The translations under genes and the position numbers were made by a program. From assembly GCA_945897725.1 (NCBI GenBank), contig CAMDFR010000006.1, positions 1 through 64,000 on the forward strand: DNA of 64,000 nt. Direction: 5' to 3'. The number at the start of each line of letters is the position of its first letter. Position 1 is the stretch's first letter. Under the pieces are notes generated by a model that worked only from the letters and a program-made list of their open reading frames with translations, ran no database searches and was not told where the DNA came from. Of this stretch, positions 8,090 to 17,467 are shown piece by piece. The stretch comes from Chitinophaga pinensis (GTDB lineage: Bacteria; Bacteroidota; Bacteroidia; Chitinophagales; CAMDFR01).

Positions 8090-8839
8090 TTAGTCGCGCC
8101 AAAGGTACGGAAATAAGATGAGAGAGAGCACAAATAAAACAAAATTAAATAAGCATAATATTGAAAGATTGATCCATAAATTTTCGCTATGTTCTAGAAA
8201 AAAACATTCTCTAGAAAGCCTCATCAAATACATGATTAAAATCACCATCAAAGGCAATCCCAAGATGGCCGTAAGTGATGCGTTACCTGCTTTTGATGCA
8301 ATGGAGGACAAAAGTGTGAATAGGAAAGAAAAGGCAATAGAGCCCAGCAACATCACAACAAAAAACAATGGGAAATTTTTAATTGGTGTGCCTAAGACCA
8401 CTGCGAATAATGTAACACTCAGAATACTGATGACAAGCATGAGCAATACATTATATATCAATTTGGATGTAATGATAAGTACCGGTGAAATCAACGAATA
8501 GTAATATAAATATCTATTACTGTTTTCGTGGACAAAGCTCTTAGTGATGGTATTGATGGAGGCGAATAAAATGACAATCCAAAACAAGACATTCCAATAT
8601 TTTACTTCTATATTTTTTGCAGCACCTTGGTTACTTAGTGCAAGGTATAGCACAAAAATGGTGGAGAAAACATAAAGTAACAAACCAGCCAAGGCATACT
8701 TATTTCTAAGTTCCATTAAAGCTTCCTTCTTGATGAGGGTATATGTTTTATTGATGAGTGACAAATGAGTTGATTTTAAATTGTATATTTTAAATGCGTC
8801 TTTTCTTTTAAAGCTTGTGAATGCTTCTATATTCGACAT
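8090..8839 (-). CDS. ccmB: Heme exporter subunit CcmB
   Basis: 249-residue integral membrane protein with six hydrophobic helices. The N-terminal part INKTYTLIKKEALMELRNKYALAG followed by a membrane helix is the usual start of Bacteroidota CcmB, which is the permease of the CcmAB ATPase acting in cytochrome c maturation. The listed ATG gives ~28 extra N-terminal residues before that block; a non-ATG start nearer 8755 is possible. Divergent from the SGNH gene at 8925. Confidence 0.82.
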   Translation of the reverse strand: MSNIEAFTSFKRKDAFKIYNLKSTHLSLINKTYTLIKKEALMELRNKYALAGLLLYVFSTIFVLYLALSNQGAAKNIEVKYWNVLFWIVILFASINTITKSFVHENSNRYLYYYSLISPVLIITSKLIYNVLLMLVISILSVTLFAVVLGTPIKNFPLFFVVMLLGSIAFSFLFTLLSSIASKAGNASLTAILGLPLMVILIMYLMRLSRECFFLEHSENLWINLSILCLFNFVLFVLSLILFPYLWRD

Positions 8840-8893
8840 TTTGTTTGAGAATTAAACCTCAAAAATAACATTTTAGAGGCAGTATAATTAAAT

Positions 8894-8901
8894 TATCTTT
8901 G
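8894..8901 (+). promoter_or_regulatory. -7 promoter box (SGNH gene)
   Basis: TATCTTTG, a perfect TAnnTTTG, 23 bp before the ATG. The -33 region (TTTTAG near 8871) is weak. Confidence 0.6.
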
Positions 8902-8924
8902 CATATCAAAAAGCCAAATTAGTT

Positions 8925-10271
8925 ATGAAAAACATTCGACTTAGTTTATTGATAATACTCTTCAGCAGTCAATTTATTTTTGCACGAACCTATCACGTTC
9001 TATACCTCGGCAATAGTTTGACCTATGTCAATAATGTACCTGATTTAGTTGCACAAATTGCGATGAGTCATGGGGATACCATCATTTGGGATTCGAATAC
9101 ACCCGGCGGACATAAGATTCTACAACATTCGACCAATCCAGTATCTCTAACAAAAATCAGTGATCAAAAATGGGATATCGTTATTATCCAAGCTCAAAGT
9201 CAAGAGACCGCTTTTCCAGATGGACAATTAGACGTCGAAATTTACCCGCCTGCCGAATTTTTAACCGATAGCATCCATAGAAACAATACCTGCACGCGTG
9301 TCCTTTTTTACATGCCTGCAGGCTGGAAATATGGTGATAATTTAAATTGTAGTGCGCTTCCAGAAATTTGTACTTATGAAGGACAATTTGCTAGAATTCG
9401 ACAAACGCATTTGAATATTTCAGATAGTATGAATGCAGGGATTATTCCATCAGGCATCAGTTATTATCGTTCTCGAGCTATTGATAGCACGATTAATTTA
9501 TGGTCATCGGATAATGTACATCCGAGCATTAAAGGCTCTTATTTGACAGCTTTAAATGTCTATGCAAGCATCACAAAAAAAGCAACAGTAGGTACTACTT
9601 ATATGCCGAGTGGGGTAAGTTCCATTGAAGCAAGTTATCTGCAGAACATCACGGATACTGTGGTTTTTGATAGTCTTTCGGAATGGAAATTGGACAGAGG
9701 ATTTGTGAATGACTCGGTTGATTTCAACATTACCTTTAATTATACTTCTTCTGTTTTCTCTGATGGATTTGTAATTAATAACAATAGCTTAAGCAATGAT
9801 TCAGTATTTTACATCATTCATTTAGATAATGAGAGTGATTATAATCTAGATACAATTATTGGAATGCCCGCGGATAGCATTGCCATCAACTTTTTATTTA
9901 ATGACACCATTTCTTTCTGCGGTAAACATTATGTTATTAAACAAGTGCACTTGAGTGATTGTGGCATAGATACCATTACAAAAGCAAGAGATGAGTATTG
10001 TTCAGGTGTTGAAGGAATCAAATCTAAAACAGCATTTAACATCTACCCCAACCCATGCAATCATTATTTCACAATAGCACAACTAGACCTGAGCAATCAA
10101 TCTTATATTGTAGATATGCAAAATATGAAGGGTGAAGTGATTCTAGAAACAAGGTTATTAGGCCATGAGTTAAAAAAAGAAATCAATATCAAATCATTAT
10201 CTGCTGGGGTTTATCTGCTTCGAATTTTTAATGAAAAAGAAATCATCACAAAAAAAATCATCGTCAACTAA
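8925..10271 (+). CDS. SGNH-type hydrolase, T9SS cargo
   Basis: 448-residue secreted protein. Signal peptide to about residue 20 (IFA|RTYHV). SGNH/GDSL fold: block I LGNSLTYVNN with the nucleophile serine and block V SDNVHPSIKGSY with the Asp-x-x-His pair, so an esterase or deacetylase is likely. After residue ~235 comes a beta-rich domain of unknown type (VVFDSLSEWKLDRGFVND onward). The C-terminus from about residue 373 (FNIYPNPCNHYFTI) is a type A T9SS sorting domain. The substrate is unknown. Transcribed alone from a TATCTTTG box, divergent from ccmB. Confidence 0.8.
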   Translation: MKNIRLSLLIILFSSQFIFARTYHVLYLGNSLTYVNNVPDLVAQIAMSHGDTIIWDSNTPGGHKILQHSTNPVSLTKISDQKWDIVIIQAQSQETAFPDGQLDVEIYPPAEFLTDSIHRNNTCTRVLFYMPAGWKYGDNLNCSALPEICTYEGQFARIRQTHLNISDSMNAGIIPSGISYYRSRAIDSTINLWSSDNVHPSIKGSYLTALNVYASITKKATVGTTYMPSGVSSIEASYLQNITDTVVFDSLSEWKLDRGFVNDSVDFNITFNYTSSVFSDGFVINNNSLSNDSVFYIIHLDNESDYNLDTIIGMPADSIAINFLFNDTISFCGKHYVIKQVHLSDCGIDTITKARDEYCSGVEGIKSKTAFNIYPNPCNHYFTIAQLDLSNQSYIVDMQNMKGEVILETRLLGHELKKEINIKSLSAGVYLLRIFNEKEIITKKIIVN

Positions 10272-10301
10272 AAATATTTAAATAAAAATATCCATCCGTT
10301 T

Positions 10302-11672
10302 ATGCAAGCATTACAACCTAAATTAGAAGAAAAAAAAGAGCTTTTTTTAAGTGAACTTATCGAGCTATTAAGAATTCCAAGTGTTAGTGCCGATCCGAAA
10401 TTTGCTGCCGATGTTGTGAAGGCTGCTGAGTATACGGCAAATAAACTAAAAGAAGCTGGTGCAGATAAAGTAGAATTGTGTCAAACCAAAGGCTACCCGA
10501 TTGTCTATGGCGAAAAGATTGTTGATGCAAGTTTACCCACTGTATTGGTCTATGGTCATTATGATGTACAGCCTGCAGATCCTTATGAATTGTGGACTTC
10601 TCCCCCATTTGAACCCGTGGTGAAAGATGGTAATATTTATGCAAGAGGTGCCTGTGATGACAAAGGTCAATTTTATATGCATGTGAAAGCCTTTCAATTG
10701 ATGATGGAAAATGATGCTTTGCCATGCAATGTTAAATTCATGATAGAAGGTGAAGAGGAAGTTGGTTCAGCGAATCTTGAAACATTTGTCAGAGAAAATA
10801 TAGAAAGATTAAAAAGTGATGTGGTACTGATTTCTGACACAGGTATCATTGCCAATGATGTGCCTTCTATAACGGTTGGCTTACGTGGACTTTCCTACAT
10901 GGAAGTAGAAGTAACAGGACCTAATCGTGATTTACATAGTGGCATTTATGGCGGTGCTGTTGCAAATCCAATCAACATATTATGTGACATGATTGCCTCT
11001 TTACATGATGATAAAAGAAGGGTAACGGTAAAAGGTTTTTATGATGAGGTAGATGAGGTAAGCAATGAAGAGAGAGCCATGATGAATTCAGCGCCATTTA
11101 GTATAGATGATTATAAGGCTCATCTGGATATTAACGATGTGTTGGGTGAAGAAGGATATACCACATTAGAGAGAACATCCATTCGTCCAACCCTAGATGT
11201 GAATGGAATTTGGGGTGGTTATATTGGAGAAGGAGCAAAGACTGTTTTACCTTCCAAAGCTTATGCAAAAATATCTATGCGACTAGTTCCAAATCAAGAT
11301 TCAAAAAAAATAAGTAAATTGTTTCAAACCCATTTTGAAGCACTTGCTCCTGCTTCTGTGAAAGTAAAAGTAACTGATCATCATGGTGGAGAAGCTGCAG
11401 TGACACCTACGGATTCAATTGCCTACAAAGCAGCTGCCAAAGCAATGAAAGCAACTTTTGGTAAAGAACCCTTACCGATGAGAAGTGGTGGTTCGATTCC
11501 AATTGTAACCATGTTTGAGAAAGTGTTACAGACAAAATCTGTTTTGATGGGATTTGGCTTAGATAGTGATGCGATACATTCGCCGAATGAGCACTACGGA
11601 TTATTTAATTACTATAAAGGCATTGAAACCATTCCATTTTTCTTTCAGTACTTTGCTGAAATGAGTGCATAG
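10302..11672 (+). CDS. M20 family dipeptidase
   Basis: 456-residue cytoplasmic dizinc peptidase. Metal ligands of the M20 fold are all visible: His in YGHYDVQP, the bridging Asp in RGACDDKGQ, catalytic Glu-Glu in EGEEEVGS, Asp in ISDTG, and the C-terminal His in HSPNEH. The lid or dimerisation region includes VTGPNRDLHSGIYGG. It resembles the CNDP/PepV-like dipeptidase branch that cleaves dipeptides such as Xaa-His. No signal peptide. It begins 30 bp after the SGNH gene and might be cotranscribed, but the functions are unrelated. Confidence 0.9.
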   Translation: MQALQPKLEEKKELFLSELIELLRIPSVSADPKFAADVVKAAEYTANKLKEAGADKVELCQTKGYPIVYGEKIVDASLPTVLVYGHYDVQPADPYELWTSPPFEPVVKDGNIYARGACDDKGQFYMHVKAFQLMMENDALPCNVKFMIEGEEEVGSANLETFVRENIERLKSDVVLISDTGIIANDVPSITVGLRGLSYMEVEVTGPNRDLHSGIYGGAVANPINILCDMIASLHDDKRRVTVKGFYDEVDEVSNEERAMMNSAPFSIDDYKAHLDINDVLGEEGYTTLERTSIRPTLDVNGIWGGYIGEGAKTVLPSKAYAKISMRLVPNQDSKKISKLFQTHFEALAPASVKVKVTDHHGGEAAVTPTDSIAYKAAAKAMKATFGKEPLPMRSGGSIPIVTMFEKVLQTKSVLMGFGLDSDAIHSPNEHYGLFNYYKGIETIPFFFQYFAEMSA

Positions 11673-11820
11673 TGTGTTTTAAGATTTTAAATTGGTGACA
11701 AGTTTTTTAGGTTCTTTAAAAGAAGATCGTTATATTCGTTATGAAATAAAATGCTCTGAACAAAAAGCTAGATTTGGCACATATTTGGATGTAAGTTTAT
11801 TATATTAAAAAAAGATAGAA

Positions 11821-12204
11821 ATGTATAAGAAGATTATGAGCCTTATGGTTATTAGCTTGATGAGCCTGAGCTATCTCTTTGCTCAAAATAGCGTTATTTC
11901 GAATGCGTTAACTACGGGGAATATAGCATCCATTTCAGCCTATATCGACGTACATGTTAGTATCACTGTTTTGGATAATGAGAATACTTATACAAAGCAA
12001 CAAGCTGAGATGATCTTAAAAGATTTTTTCGCGAAACATCCACCTAAATCATATGCTACAGTGCATGAGGGTACTTCACCGGAGGGCTCAAAATTTACTG
12101 TTGGAAATCTAATTACTACAAGTGGAAATTTCCGAACATTCTTTCTGATCAAGCAAAAAGGGAGCTCTTTCATCATACAAGAAATAAGATTCGAAGCGCA
12201 GTAA
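11821..12204 (+). CDS. DUF4783 secreted protein
   Basis: 127 residues: an N-terminal signal peptide (to about SYLFAQ) and a compact domain with the pattern seen in DUF4783 proteins of Bacteroidota: ISNALTTGN, YTKQQAEMILKDFF, and HEGTSPEGSKFTVGNLIT. The fold is likely NTF2-like. The function is unknown. It converges on prmC with only 2 bp between the stop codons and no room for a separate terminator. Confidence 0.75.
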   Translation: MYKKIMSLMVISLMSLSYLFAQNSVISNALTTGNIASISAYIDVHVSITVLDNENTYTKQQAEMILKDFFAKHPPKSYATVHEGTSPEGSKFTVGNLITTSGNFRTFFLIKQKGSSFIIQEIRFEAQ

Positions 12205-12206
12205 TG

Positions 12207-13064
12207 CTATGATGCTCGCCATTTGGCCCTCATCATTCTTTGTTTCCCGAATAAGTCCTTTTTAATGACAATATCTCTATAGCCTTTTTGAGCAAGCATG
12301 TCTTTTAACAGTGCACCCAGTGCTTCATTCATCTCCATATATAGGATCACATCCTTGCTATTTTGTATTGCAAATTCAGCAATGGCTTCGTAGAAACGTA
12401 AGGGATTTTCATCCTCCACAAACAAGGCGAGATGAGGCTCAAAATCAAGCACATTTTTATGCATGTCCACTGCTTCGCTTTTTCTAATGTATGGCGGATT
12501 GCTCACAATAATATCAAAAGGGCCATGAAGTTTATCTTGTGGCTGATGAAGTATGTCACTTTCAATAAAAGTGATATCTAATTTATTTAAGGTGGCATTT
12601 TTTTCGGCGATGGCAATAGCCTTTTGACTAATGTCAGAAGCTGTAATAGCATGGAATGGTAGAAACTTTTTAAGCGCAAGCGCAATGCAACCACTACCAG
12701 TGCCAATATCCAAGATACGCATGTCGTCTCTATTCAAGTTTTCTTCGACCACCCAATTCACTAATTCTTCCGTCTCAGGACGAGGGATAAGTGTTGACTC
12801 ATTGACTAAAATATGAAGGTCGAAAAACCATGCCTTCCCCAATACATATTGAATAGGCATGCCATGTTTCATTTTTTCTAGTGCAACAAAAAGATAATCC
12901 TGTTCCTTAGAATCCAGCATTCTAGACCTTTGTGCATGAAGCATTGCTGCGGAATAAGACAAGTATTCTTCCAACAAAATATCAATCATTCTATATGCCT
13001 CAGCACTTTCATATAAAACGTGTAACTGTTGTTGAGCAAGCTTTCTAAATTCGAAAATAGTCAT
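12207..13064 (-). CDS. prmC: Release factor glutamine methyltransferase
   Basis: About 285 residues from the ATG at 13064 (MTIFEFRKL); the longer start at 13088 adds eight residues that do not fit the family. PrmC methylates the GGQ glutamine of peptide chain release factors using SAM. Visible: N-terminal helical domain, SAM motif I DIGTGSGCIALALKK, and the active-site signature VSNPPYI. The region before motif I, IPRPETEELVNW, is also diagnostic. The gene is transcribed away from the M48 gene. Confidence 0.92.
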   Translation of the reverse strand: MTIFEFRKLAQQQLHVLYESAEAYRMIDILLEEYLSYSAAMLHAQRSRMLDSKEQDYLFVALEKMKHGMPIQYVLGKAWFFDLHILVNESTLIPRPETEELVNWVVEENLNRDDMRILDIGTGSGCIALALKKFLPFHAITASDISQKAIAIAEKNATLNKLDITFIESDILHQPQDKLHGPFDIIVSNPPYIRKSEAVDMHKNVLDFEPHLALFVEDENPLRFYEAIAEFAIQNSKDVILYMEMNEALGALLKDMLAQKGYRDIVIKKDLFGKQRMMRAKWRAS

Positions 13065-13169
13065 CTCTTGTGAAAATAAATGGAACAAGTAAATGTAATG
13101 TATTCTCCAGAATTAGAACAAAGAATAGTCAATTCCTTTGTATAAATATTAGTCGACTGCATTTATTCA

Positions 13170-13177
13170 TACCTTTG
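13170..13177 (+). promoter_or_regulatory. Candidate -7 box (M48 gene)
   Basis: TACCTTTG matches TAnnTTTG and lies 23 bp before the ATG at 13201. Confidence 0.5.
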
Positions 13178-13200
13178 CGCTTCATTATTTTCAGGAAATT

Positions 13201-14430
13201 ATGGACAAGATTCTCTTTGCATTGATCATCGCCTTTATCATTTTTGAGTTTATTTTTAATCGACTACTCGATACCCTCAATAAAAGAGGTTGGGAACTCC
13301 AATTACCAGCGAGTCTACAAAACTTATATGACAAAGAAAAGTATGAAAAAGCGAAAGCATATGATCTTGAGAAGGACAAGCTGAGTTTGATTTCAGCATT
13401 TTTTTCTACTAGTATCACGATTCTATTTTTATTGTTTGGAGGCTTTGCCATGTTAGATCAATATGTTCGAAGCTTCGCACAACATAAGATTTTAATTTCC
13501 TTGCTTTATTTTGGCATATTGGGTTTCGCTTCCTCTATGCTTTCCTTGCCATTTTCGATATATGGAACATTTCGTATAGAAGAAAAGTATGGATTTAACA
13601 AAACGACAATGAGTACGTTTTTGATAGATCTGATGAAAAGTCTATTATTGACAATTGTGTTAGGGGGCTTACTACTCACGCTTATTATTTTTGTGCAAGA
13701 AAAAACAGGCAGTTGGTTCTGGCTTATAGCATGGGCAATTGTTACAGGATTTTCGCTCTTCATCGCTGCTTTTTATACGTCACTATTACTGCCTCTCTTT
13801 AATAAACTTTCGCCACTCGAGCCTGGATCACTTAGAAGTAAAATTGAAGATTACGCAGCTGTAGTAGATTTTCCATTAAAAAATATTATGCTCATGGATG
13901 GATCCAAACGTTCCTCAAAGGCAAATGCTTTTTTTAGTGGCATTGGAAAGTCCAAGAGCATTGTATTATATGATACGCTGGTAAATGAATTGAGTGAAGA
14001 AGAAATCGTTGCTGTGCTTGCCCATGAGGTTGGCCATTACAAGAAGAAGCATATTTATCAGAGCATGGCGATCTCCTTTATCACTACTGCAATTACATTT
14101 TTTATTTTTGGTCGAATGATGAATAGCGATATCCTACCAAGTATTTTAGGCACTGAAAAAAGCTTTCACATATCTGTTATTGTCTTTGGTATGCTCTACA
14201 GTCCCATTTCACTTCTCACAGGACCCATGATGAATTATCTATCACGAAAAAATGAATATGAGGCGGATGCTTATGCCAAGGAGACTTATGGGAGTTCCGC
14301 TTTGGCATCCTCACTTAAAAAAATGTCTATCAATCATTTAAGCAATCTTCAACCCCATCCCTGGTATATATTTTTTCACTATTCACATCCAACGCTCCTA
14401 CAACGTTTAAAGGCTATGAACGAAATATAG
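13201..14430 (+). CDS. M48 (Ste24-type) membrane metalloprotease
   Basis: 409 residues, the usual length of Ste24/CAAX-protease-1 family members. Multiple membrane helices flank the zinc site HEVGHYKKKH (HExxH) with the third ligand glutamate in NEYEADAYAKE. The N-terminal cytoplasmic region also follows the family (KARAYD-like segment KAKAYDLEKDKLSL, then RIEEKYGFNKTT). In bacteria this family is linked to membrane protein quality control rather than prenyl processing. It precedes the L21/L27 operon but has its own promoter box. Confidence 0.88.
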   Translation: MDKILFALIIAFIIFEFIFNRLLDTLNKRGWELQLPASLQNLYDKEKYEKAKAYDLEKDKLSLISAFFSTSITILFLLFGGFAMLDQYVRSFAQHKILISLLYFGILGFASSMLSLPFSIYGTFRIEEKYGFNKTTMSTFLIDLMKSLLLTIVLGGLLLTLIIFVQEKTGSWFWLIAWAIVTGFSLFIAAFYTSLLLPLFNKLSPLEPGSLRSKIEDYAAVVDFPLKNIMLMDGSKRSSKANAFFSGIGKSKSIVLYDTLVNELSEEEIVAVLAHEVGHYKKKHIYQSMAISFITTAITFFIFGRMMNSDILPSILGTEKSFHISVIVFGMLYSPISLLTGPMMNYLSRKNEYEADAYAKETYGSSALASSLKKMSINHLSNLQPHPWYIFFHYSHPTLLQRLKAMNEI

Positions 14431-14461
14431 GACAGTGGTCTAGAAAAAGTTGAAAATAATA

Positions 14462-14491
14462 TTGTTTCTTGTAAAGAAAGTGGTATCTTTG
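14462..14491 (+). promoter_or_regulatory. Promoter of rplU-rpmA
   Basis: -33 TTG at 14462-14464 and -7 TATCTTTG at 14484-14491 with a 19-bp spacer, matching the Bacteroidota sigma consensus. It is the best full promoter in the window. The start codon is 20 bp further on. Confidence 0.75.
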
Positions 14492-14511
14492 CACTCCAAA
14501 ATTATTTTAAA

Positions 14512-14817
14512 ATGTACGCAATAGTAAAGATAGGTGGTCACCAATATAAAGTTTCTCAAGGAGATAATTTGACCGTGAACAGAATTGAAGGAAATGAAGG
14601 TGACACGATTCAAATCGGAGAGGTTTTGATGGTTTCTGATGGTTCTACAACAGAAATTGGAACGCCTTCATTGAATAAAAAAATAAGCGCAAAAATATTA
14701 TCACATGAAAAAGGTGATAAAGTGATTGTATTTAGAAAGAAAAGAAGAAAAGGTTACGAAAAGAAAAACGGTCACCGTCAGGCTTTGACTAAAATATCAA
14801 TTGAAGCAATCGCTTAA
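14512..14817 (+). CDS. rplU: 50S ribosomal protein L21
   Basis: 101 residues, a typical L21 length. It opens with MYAIVKIGGHQYKV and contains VIVFRKKRRKGYEKKNGHRQ, the conserved basic rRNA-binding region of L21. It is the first gene of the standard rplU-rpmA pair, with rpmA starting 29 bp downstream. Regulation is from the strong TATCTTTG promoter at 14484-14491. Confidence 0.97.
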   Translation: MYAIVKIGGHQYKVSQGDNLTVNRIEGNEGDTIQIGEVLMVSDGSTTEIGTPSLNKKISAKILSHEKGDKVIVFRKKRRKGYEKKNGHRQALTKISIEAIA

Positions 14818-14846
14818 TTATTTAAACTAAGTAAAACAAAAATACA

Positions 14847-15203
14847 ATGGCTCATAAGAAAGGACAAGGTAGTTCGAAGAACGGTAGAGAATCGCATAGC
14901 AAAAGACTTGGCGTTAAATTATTTGGTGGTCAAGAAGCTATCGCAGGTAACATTATAGTTCGTCAAAGAGGAACTAAGTACAAAGCAGGTACAGGAGTTG
15001 GGATCGGTAGAGACCATACTTTATTTGCAACAATTGATGGCACCGTTACTTTCAAAAGAAAAGCGGATGATAAATCATTTGTTTATATTCTTCCAGCTGC
15101 TGGGGTTGAAACAGCTGCAAAAGCAGTTACCAAATCTACAGCAACAGTTAAAATCGAAAGTCCAGCTGCAGAATCACATACTGAATCTGACGCTGCAGAA
15201 TAG
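14847..15203 (+). CDS. rpmA: 50S ribosomal protein L27, extended C-terminus
   Basis: 118 residues. The first ~85 are ordinary L27: [40 protein letters not shown] and [13 protein letters not shown]27 sits at the peptidyl transferase centre with its N-terminus reaching the P site; the mature-type start [10 protein letters not shown] needs no cleavage. The last ~33 residues ([13 protein letters not shown] to SDAAE) are an Ala/Glu/Ser/Thr-rich, net-acidic tail not found in standard L27. A strong terminator follows. Confidence 0.95.
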   Translation: MAHKKGQGSSKNGRESHSKRLGVKLFGGQEAIAGNIIVRQRGTKYKAGTGVGIGRDHTLFATIDGTVTFKRKADDKSFVYILPAAGVETAAKAVTKSTATVKIESPAAESHTESDAAE

Positions 15204-15240
15204 ATAGTCTATCATTAGCATTTTGCTAATCTTCATACAA

Positions 15241-15276
15241 AAGCCCTTAAAAATCTAGATTTTTAAGGGCTTTTTT
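15241..15276 (+). terminator. Intrinsic terminator of rplU-rpmA
   Basis: AAGCCCTTAAAAAT - ctag - ATTTTTAAGGGCTT followed by TTTT. Perfect 14-bp stem, 37 bp after the rpmA stop. Confidence 0.92.
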
Positions 15277-15446
15277 CATGGACTAATAATAAGGAAGCTT
15301 CCTTTATCTAATTATGCAATAAAACAATCAACTTTATAATTACCAATCGCTATTACAATTATCTGAATCACTTTCAAATAACAGTTAGAAGGGGCAGCAT
15401 TTAACCTGTATGATAAAAAAGAAAAATAATATTCAAGGCACCTTTC

Positions 15447-16226
15447 TTACCAGATTATTTTTTCTTTAGCTAGAAAAGAGGCTATTCCTTTTTTGCAATC
15501 TTTGGTCATTCTTGCCTCAGCATTCATTTCTGCAGCATAATCTAAGGCAGCAAAATCGGCGATATTTTGAACAGCACTAATCATTTTTTTTGTGAAGGAT
15601 AAGGAATCTCCACTAGTTTCTGAACACAACTTTAATGCAAAATCACGAACTTCTGCTTTCACAGTTTCTTTACTACAAACCCGATTGATGAGATGAAAGT
15701 TCAGAGCTTCCTTTGCAGAGATGAGCTTTCCCGTTAGCAATAATTCTTTAGCAATCGTTTCTCCGACTTTTCTAAGTAAAAAAACCATTACAATGGCAGG
15801 TATAAAGCCAATCTTCACTTCAGTATAACCAAAATTTGCTTCAGGAACTGCAAATGTAAAATCTGTAACTGTTGCCAATCCACAACCTCCAGCAATGGCA
15901 TGGCCCTCTACCTGAGCAATAACGATTTTTTTATGGTAATAGATAGCGGCATATAATTCTTTCAGATGATTTGAATCAGCAAGATTTTCTTCGATAGAAT
16001 TATTTTGAAGCGATTGTAAATACTGTAAATCAGCACCTGCACTAAAGACATCACCAGTAGCGTTTAGAATGATTACTTTGGTATTTTCGTCCTCCTCTGC
16101 AACATGAAAAGCATGTTTTAACTCAGTGACTAATTGAAAGTTAAAGGCATTTCTTTTCTCTGCACGATTTAGTGTAATATATCTAATACGATCTTGAACT
16201 GATGTAGAAATGTATTCGTAATGCAT
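15447..16226 (-). CDS. Enoyl-CoA hydratase/isomerase family protein
   Basis: 259 residues from ATG 16226 (MHYEYIST); the track start at 16235 is a TTG. Crotonase fold: oxyanion-hole motifs FSAGADLQYL and HAIAGGCGLAT, then FGYTEVKIGFIPA which carries a retained acidic residue. The first catalytic glutamate of classic hydratases is replaced by Gly in GGCGLA, as in methylglutaconyl-CoA hydratase-like members, so the reaction is uncertain. Probably acts on acyl-CoAs in fatty or branched-chain acid breakdown. Confidence 0.8.
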   Translation of the reverse strand: MHYEYISTSVQDRIRYITLNRAEKRNAFNFQLVTELKHAFHVAEEDENTKVIILNATGDVFSAGADLQYLQSLQNNSIEENLADSNHLKELYAAIYYHKKIVIAQVEGHAIAGGCGLATVTDFTFAVPEANFGYTEVKIGFIPAIVMVFLLRKVGETIAKELLLTGKLISAKEALNFHLINRVCSKETVKAEVRDFALKLCSETSGDSLSFTKKMISAVQNIADFAALDYAAEMNAEARMTKDCKKGIASFLAKEKIIW

Positions 16227-16263
16227 TGTATACAATGGTTAGTGAAAAGAAATAAGCTAAAAA

Positions 16264-17421
16264 TTACTTCGCCAATAACTCCGCTACTTTTTGTTCTAGT
16301 TGTTCACCTCTTAAATTGGTCGCCACAATTCTTCCTTCTTTATCAAGAATAAAGGCACGTGGAATGGAATTGATACCATACAAAATTGCTGCTGAACTGC
16401 CCCATCCTTTTAAATCACTCACATGATTAGGCCAAATCAATCCATCGGCAGCAATAGCCGCTTTCCAAGGTGTTGCATCTTTGTCTAAGGAAACTGAAAA
16501 CACAGTAAAACCTGCATCTTTATATTTGTTGTATACACTCACCACATTTGGATTCTCTCTGCGGCAAGGTCCACACCAGCTCGCCCAAAAATCTAGTAAA
16601 ACAATTTTACCTCTTAAAGAAGAAAGTGATAAGTCCTTTCCTTCTGGTGTTTTTAAAGTAATCTCAGGAGCCATAGAGCCAACATCAGTACTTTTGGCCT
16701 GTGTTTCTTGTGACTTTACCTGTGAGGCAACTTTTTTAGAATCTTCTATTTTTGAAATGAATTGCTTTGAATAAATAGATTCAGGTGCTATTTTTTTAAG
16801 TTTTGCTTCAATTCTATTTCTGAAATTCGTATCTGCTTCCATATTCACAAAGCTAGCTGTGTACAATACTAGAATATGATTTTTAGCAGAGTCAGCATAA
16901 GCTTTATAAGTTCTTTCAAATTTTGCGATTTCTACATTGATAGAATCCTTGATCTTATTTACCGCTATTGGATCTCCGCCTCCTTGATAAGCGGTGAGGT
17001 ATCGTTGATTGATTCCCTGAACAAGCTCTTGTTCTGAATTCATAAAATCAGTATACATCTTAAATTTTGCATTATCTATGCCACCTGTCACCACATATTT
17101 ACTTATATTTTTGCTGTCACCCGAAAAGGTGATTTTGTCTTTATTCGCAACAAGGACCAACCAACCAGTCTTTTCATCAATACGAATCCTACAAATACCA
17201 TATTCTTTGGTCGTCGCATTCATTACGAATTTACCATTCGCATCTGTGGTCACTGTATCTATTGTTTGCGCATCCAGCATTGTCAGGAAATCGAGATATA
17301 CCGTTTGATTTGGGGCATTCAGTATGGTACCATTAATTTGAAAGCCCTGCGACATCAAATCACTTTTACAAGAGATACTAAGAAGACAAAACAAACAAAA
17401 CACTAAAATTGGATTTTTCAT
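16264..17421 (-). CDS. TlpA-like thiol-disulfide lipoprotein
   Basis: 385 residues from MKNPILVFCLFC at 17421; the track adds 13 residues upstream. Lipobox LSISC puts the cysteine at residue 18, so this is a periplasm-facing lipoprotein. The N-terminal domain (INGTILNAPNQTVYLDFL) is of the DUF4369 type often fused to thioredoxins in Bacteroidota. The C-terminal thioredoxin domain has the redox motif FWASWCGPCRRENP. It probably reduces or isomerises disulfides in the envelope. It lies between the crotonase gene and gatB on one strand. Confidence 0.85.
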   Translation of the reverse strand: MKNPILVFCLFCLLSISCKSDLMSQGFQINGTILNAPNQTVYLDFLTMLDAQTIDTVTTDANGKFVMNATTKEYGICRIRIDEKTGWLVLVANKDKITFSGDSKNISKYVVTGGIDNAKFKMYTDFMNSEQELVQGINQRYLTAYQGGGDPIAVNKIKDSINVEIAKFERTYKAYADSAKNHILVLYTASFVNMEADTNFRNRIEAKLKKIAPESIYSKQFISKIEDSKKVASQVKSQETQAKSTDVGSMAPEITLKTPEGKDLSLSSLRGKIVLLDFWASWCGPCRRENPNVVSVYNKYKDAGFTVFSVSLDKDATPWKAAIAADGLIWPNHVSDLKGWGSSAAILYGINSIPRAFILDKEGRIVATNLRGEQLEQKVAELLAK

Positions 17422-17467
17422 TATATTAAAGATTGATTTTAAAATTTTATGGACAAACATTTGAAGT

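Noticed and set aside
8118-8501. Plus-strand ORF of 127 aa inside ccmB
   Set aside because: Shadow frame of ccmB; lysine/asparagine-rich with no domain.
11773-11790. Sigma-54-like TTTGGCAC ... TTGG before the DUF4783 gene
   Set aside because: The spacing is one base off and the GC of the -12 element is missing.
15291-15304. Perfect palindrome AAGGAAGCTTCCTT
   Set aside because: Single short palindrome without other signals; a restriction-site-like chance match is likely.
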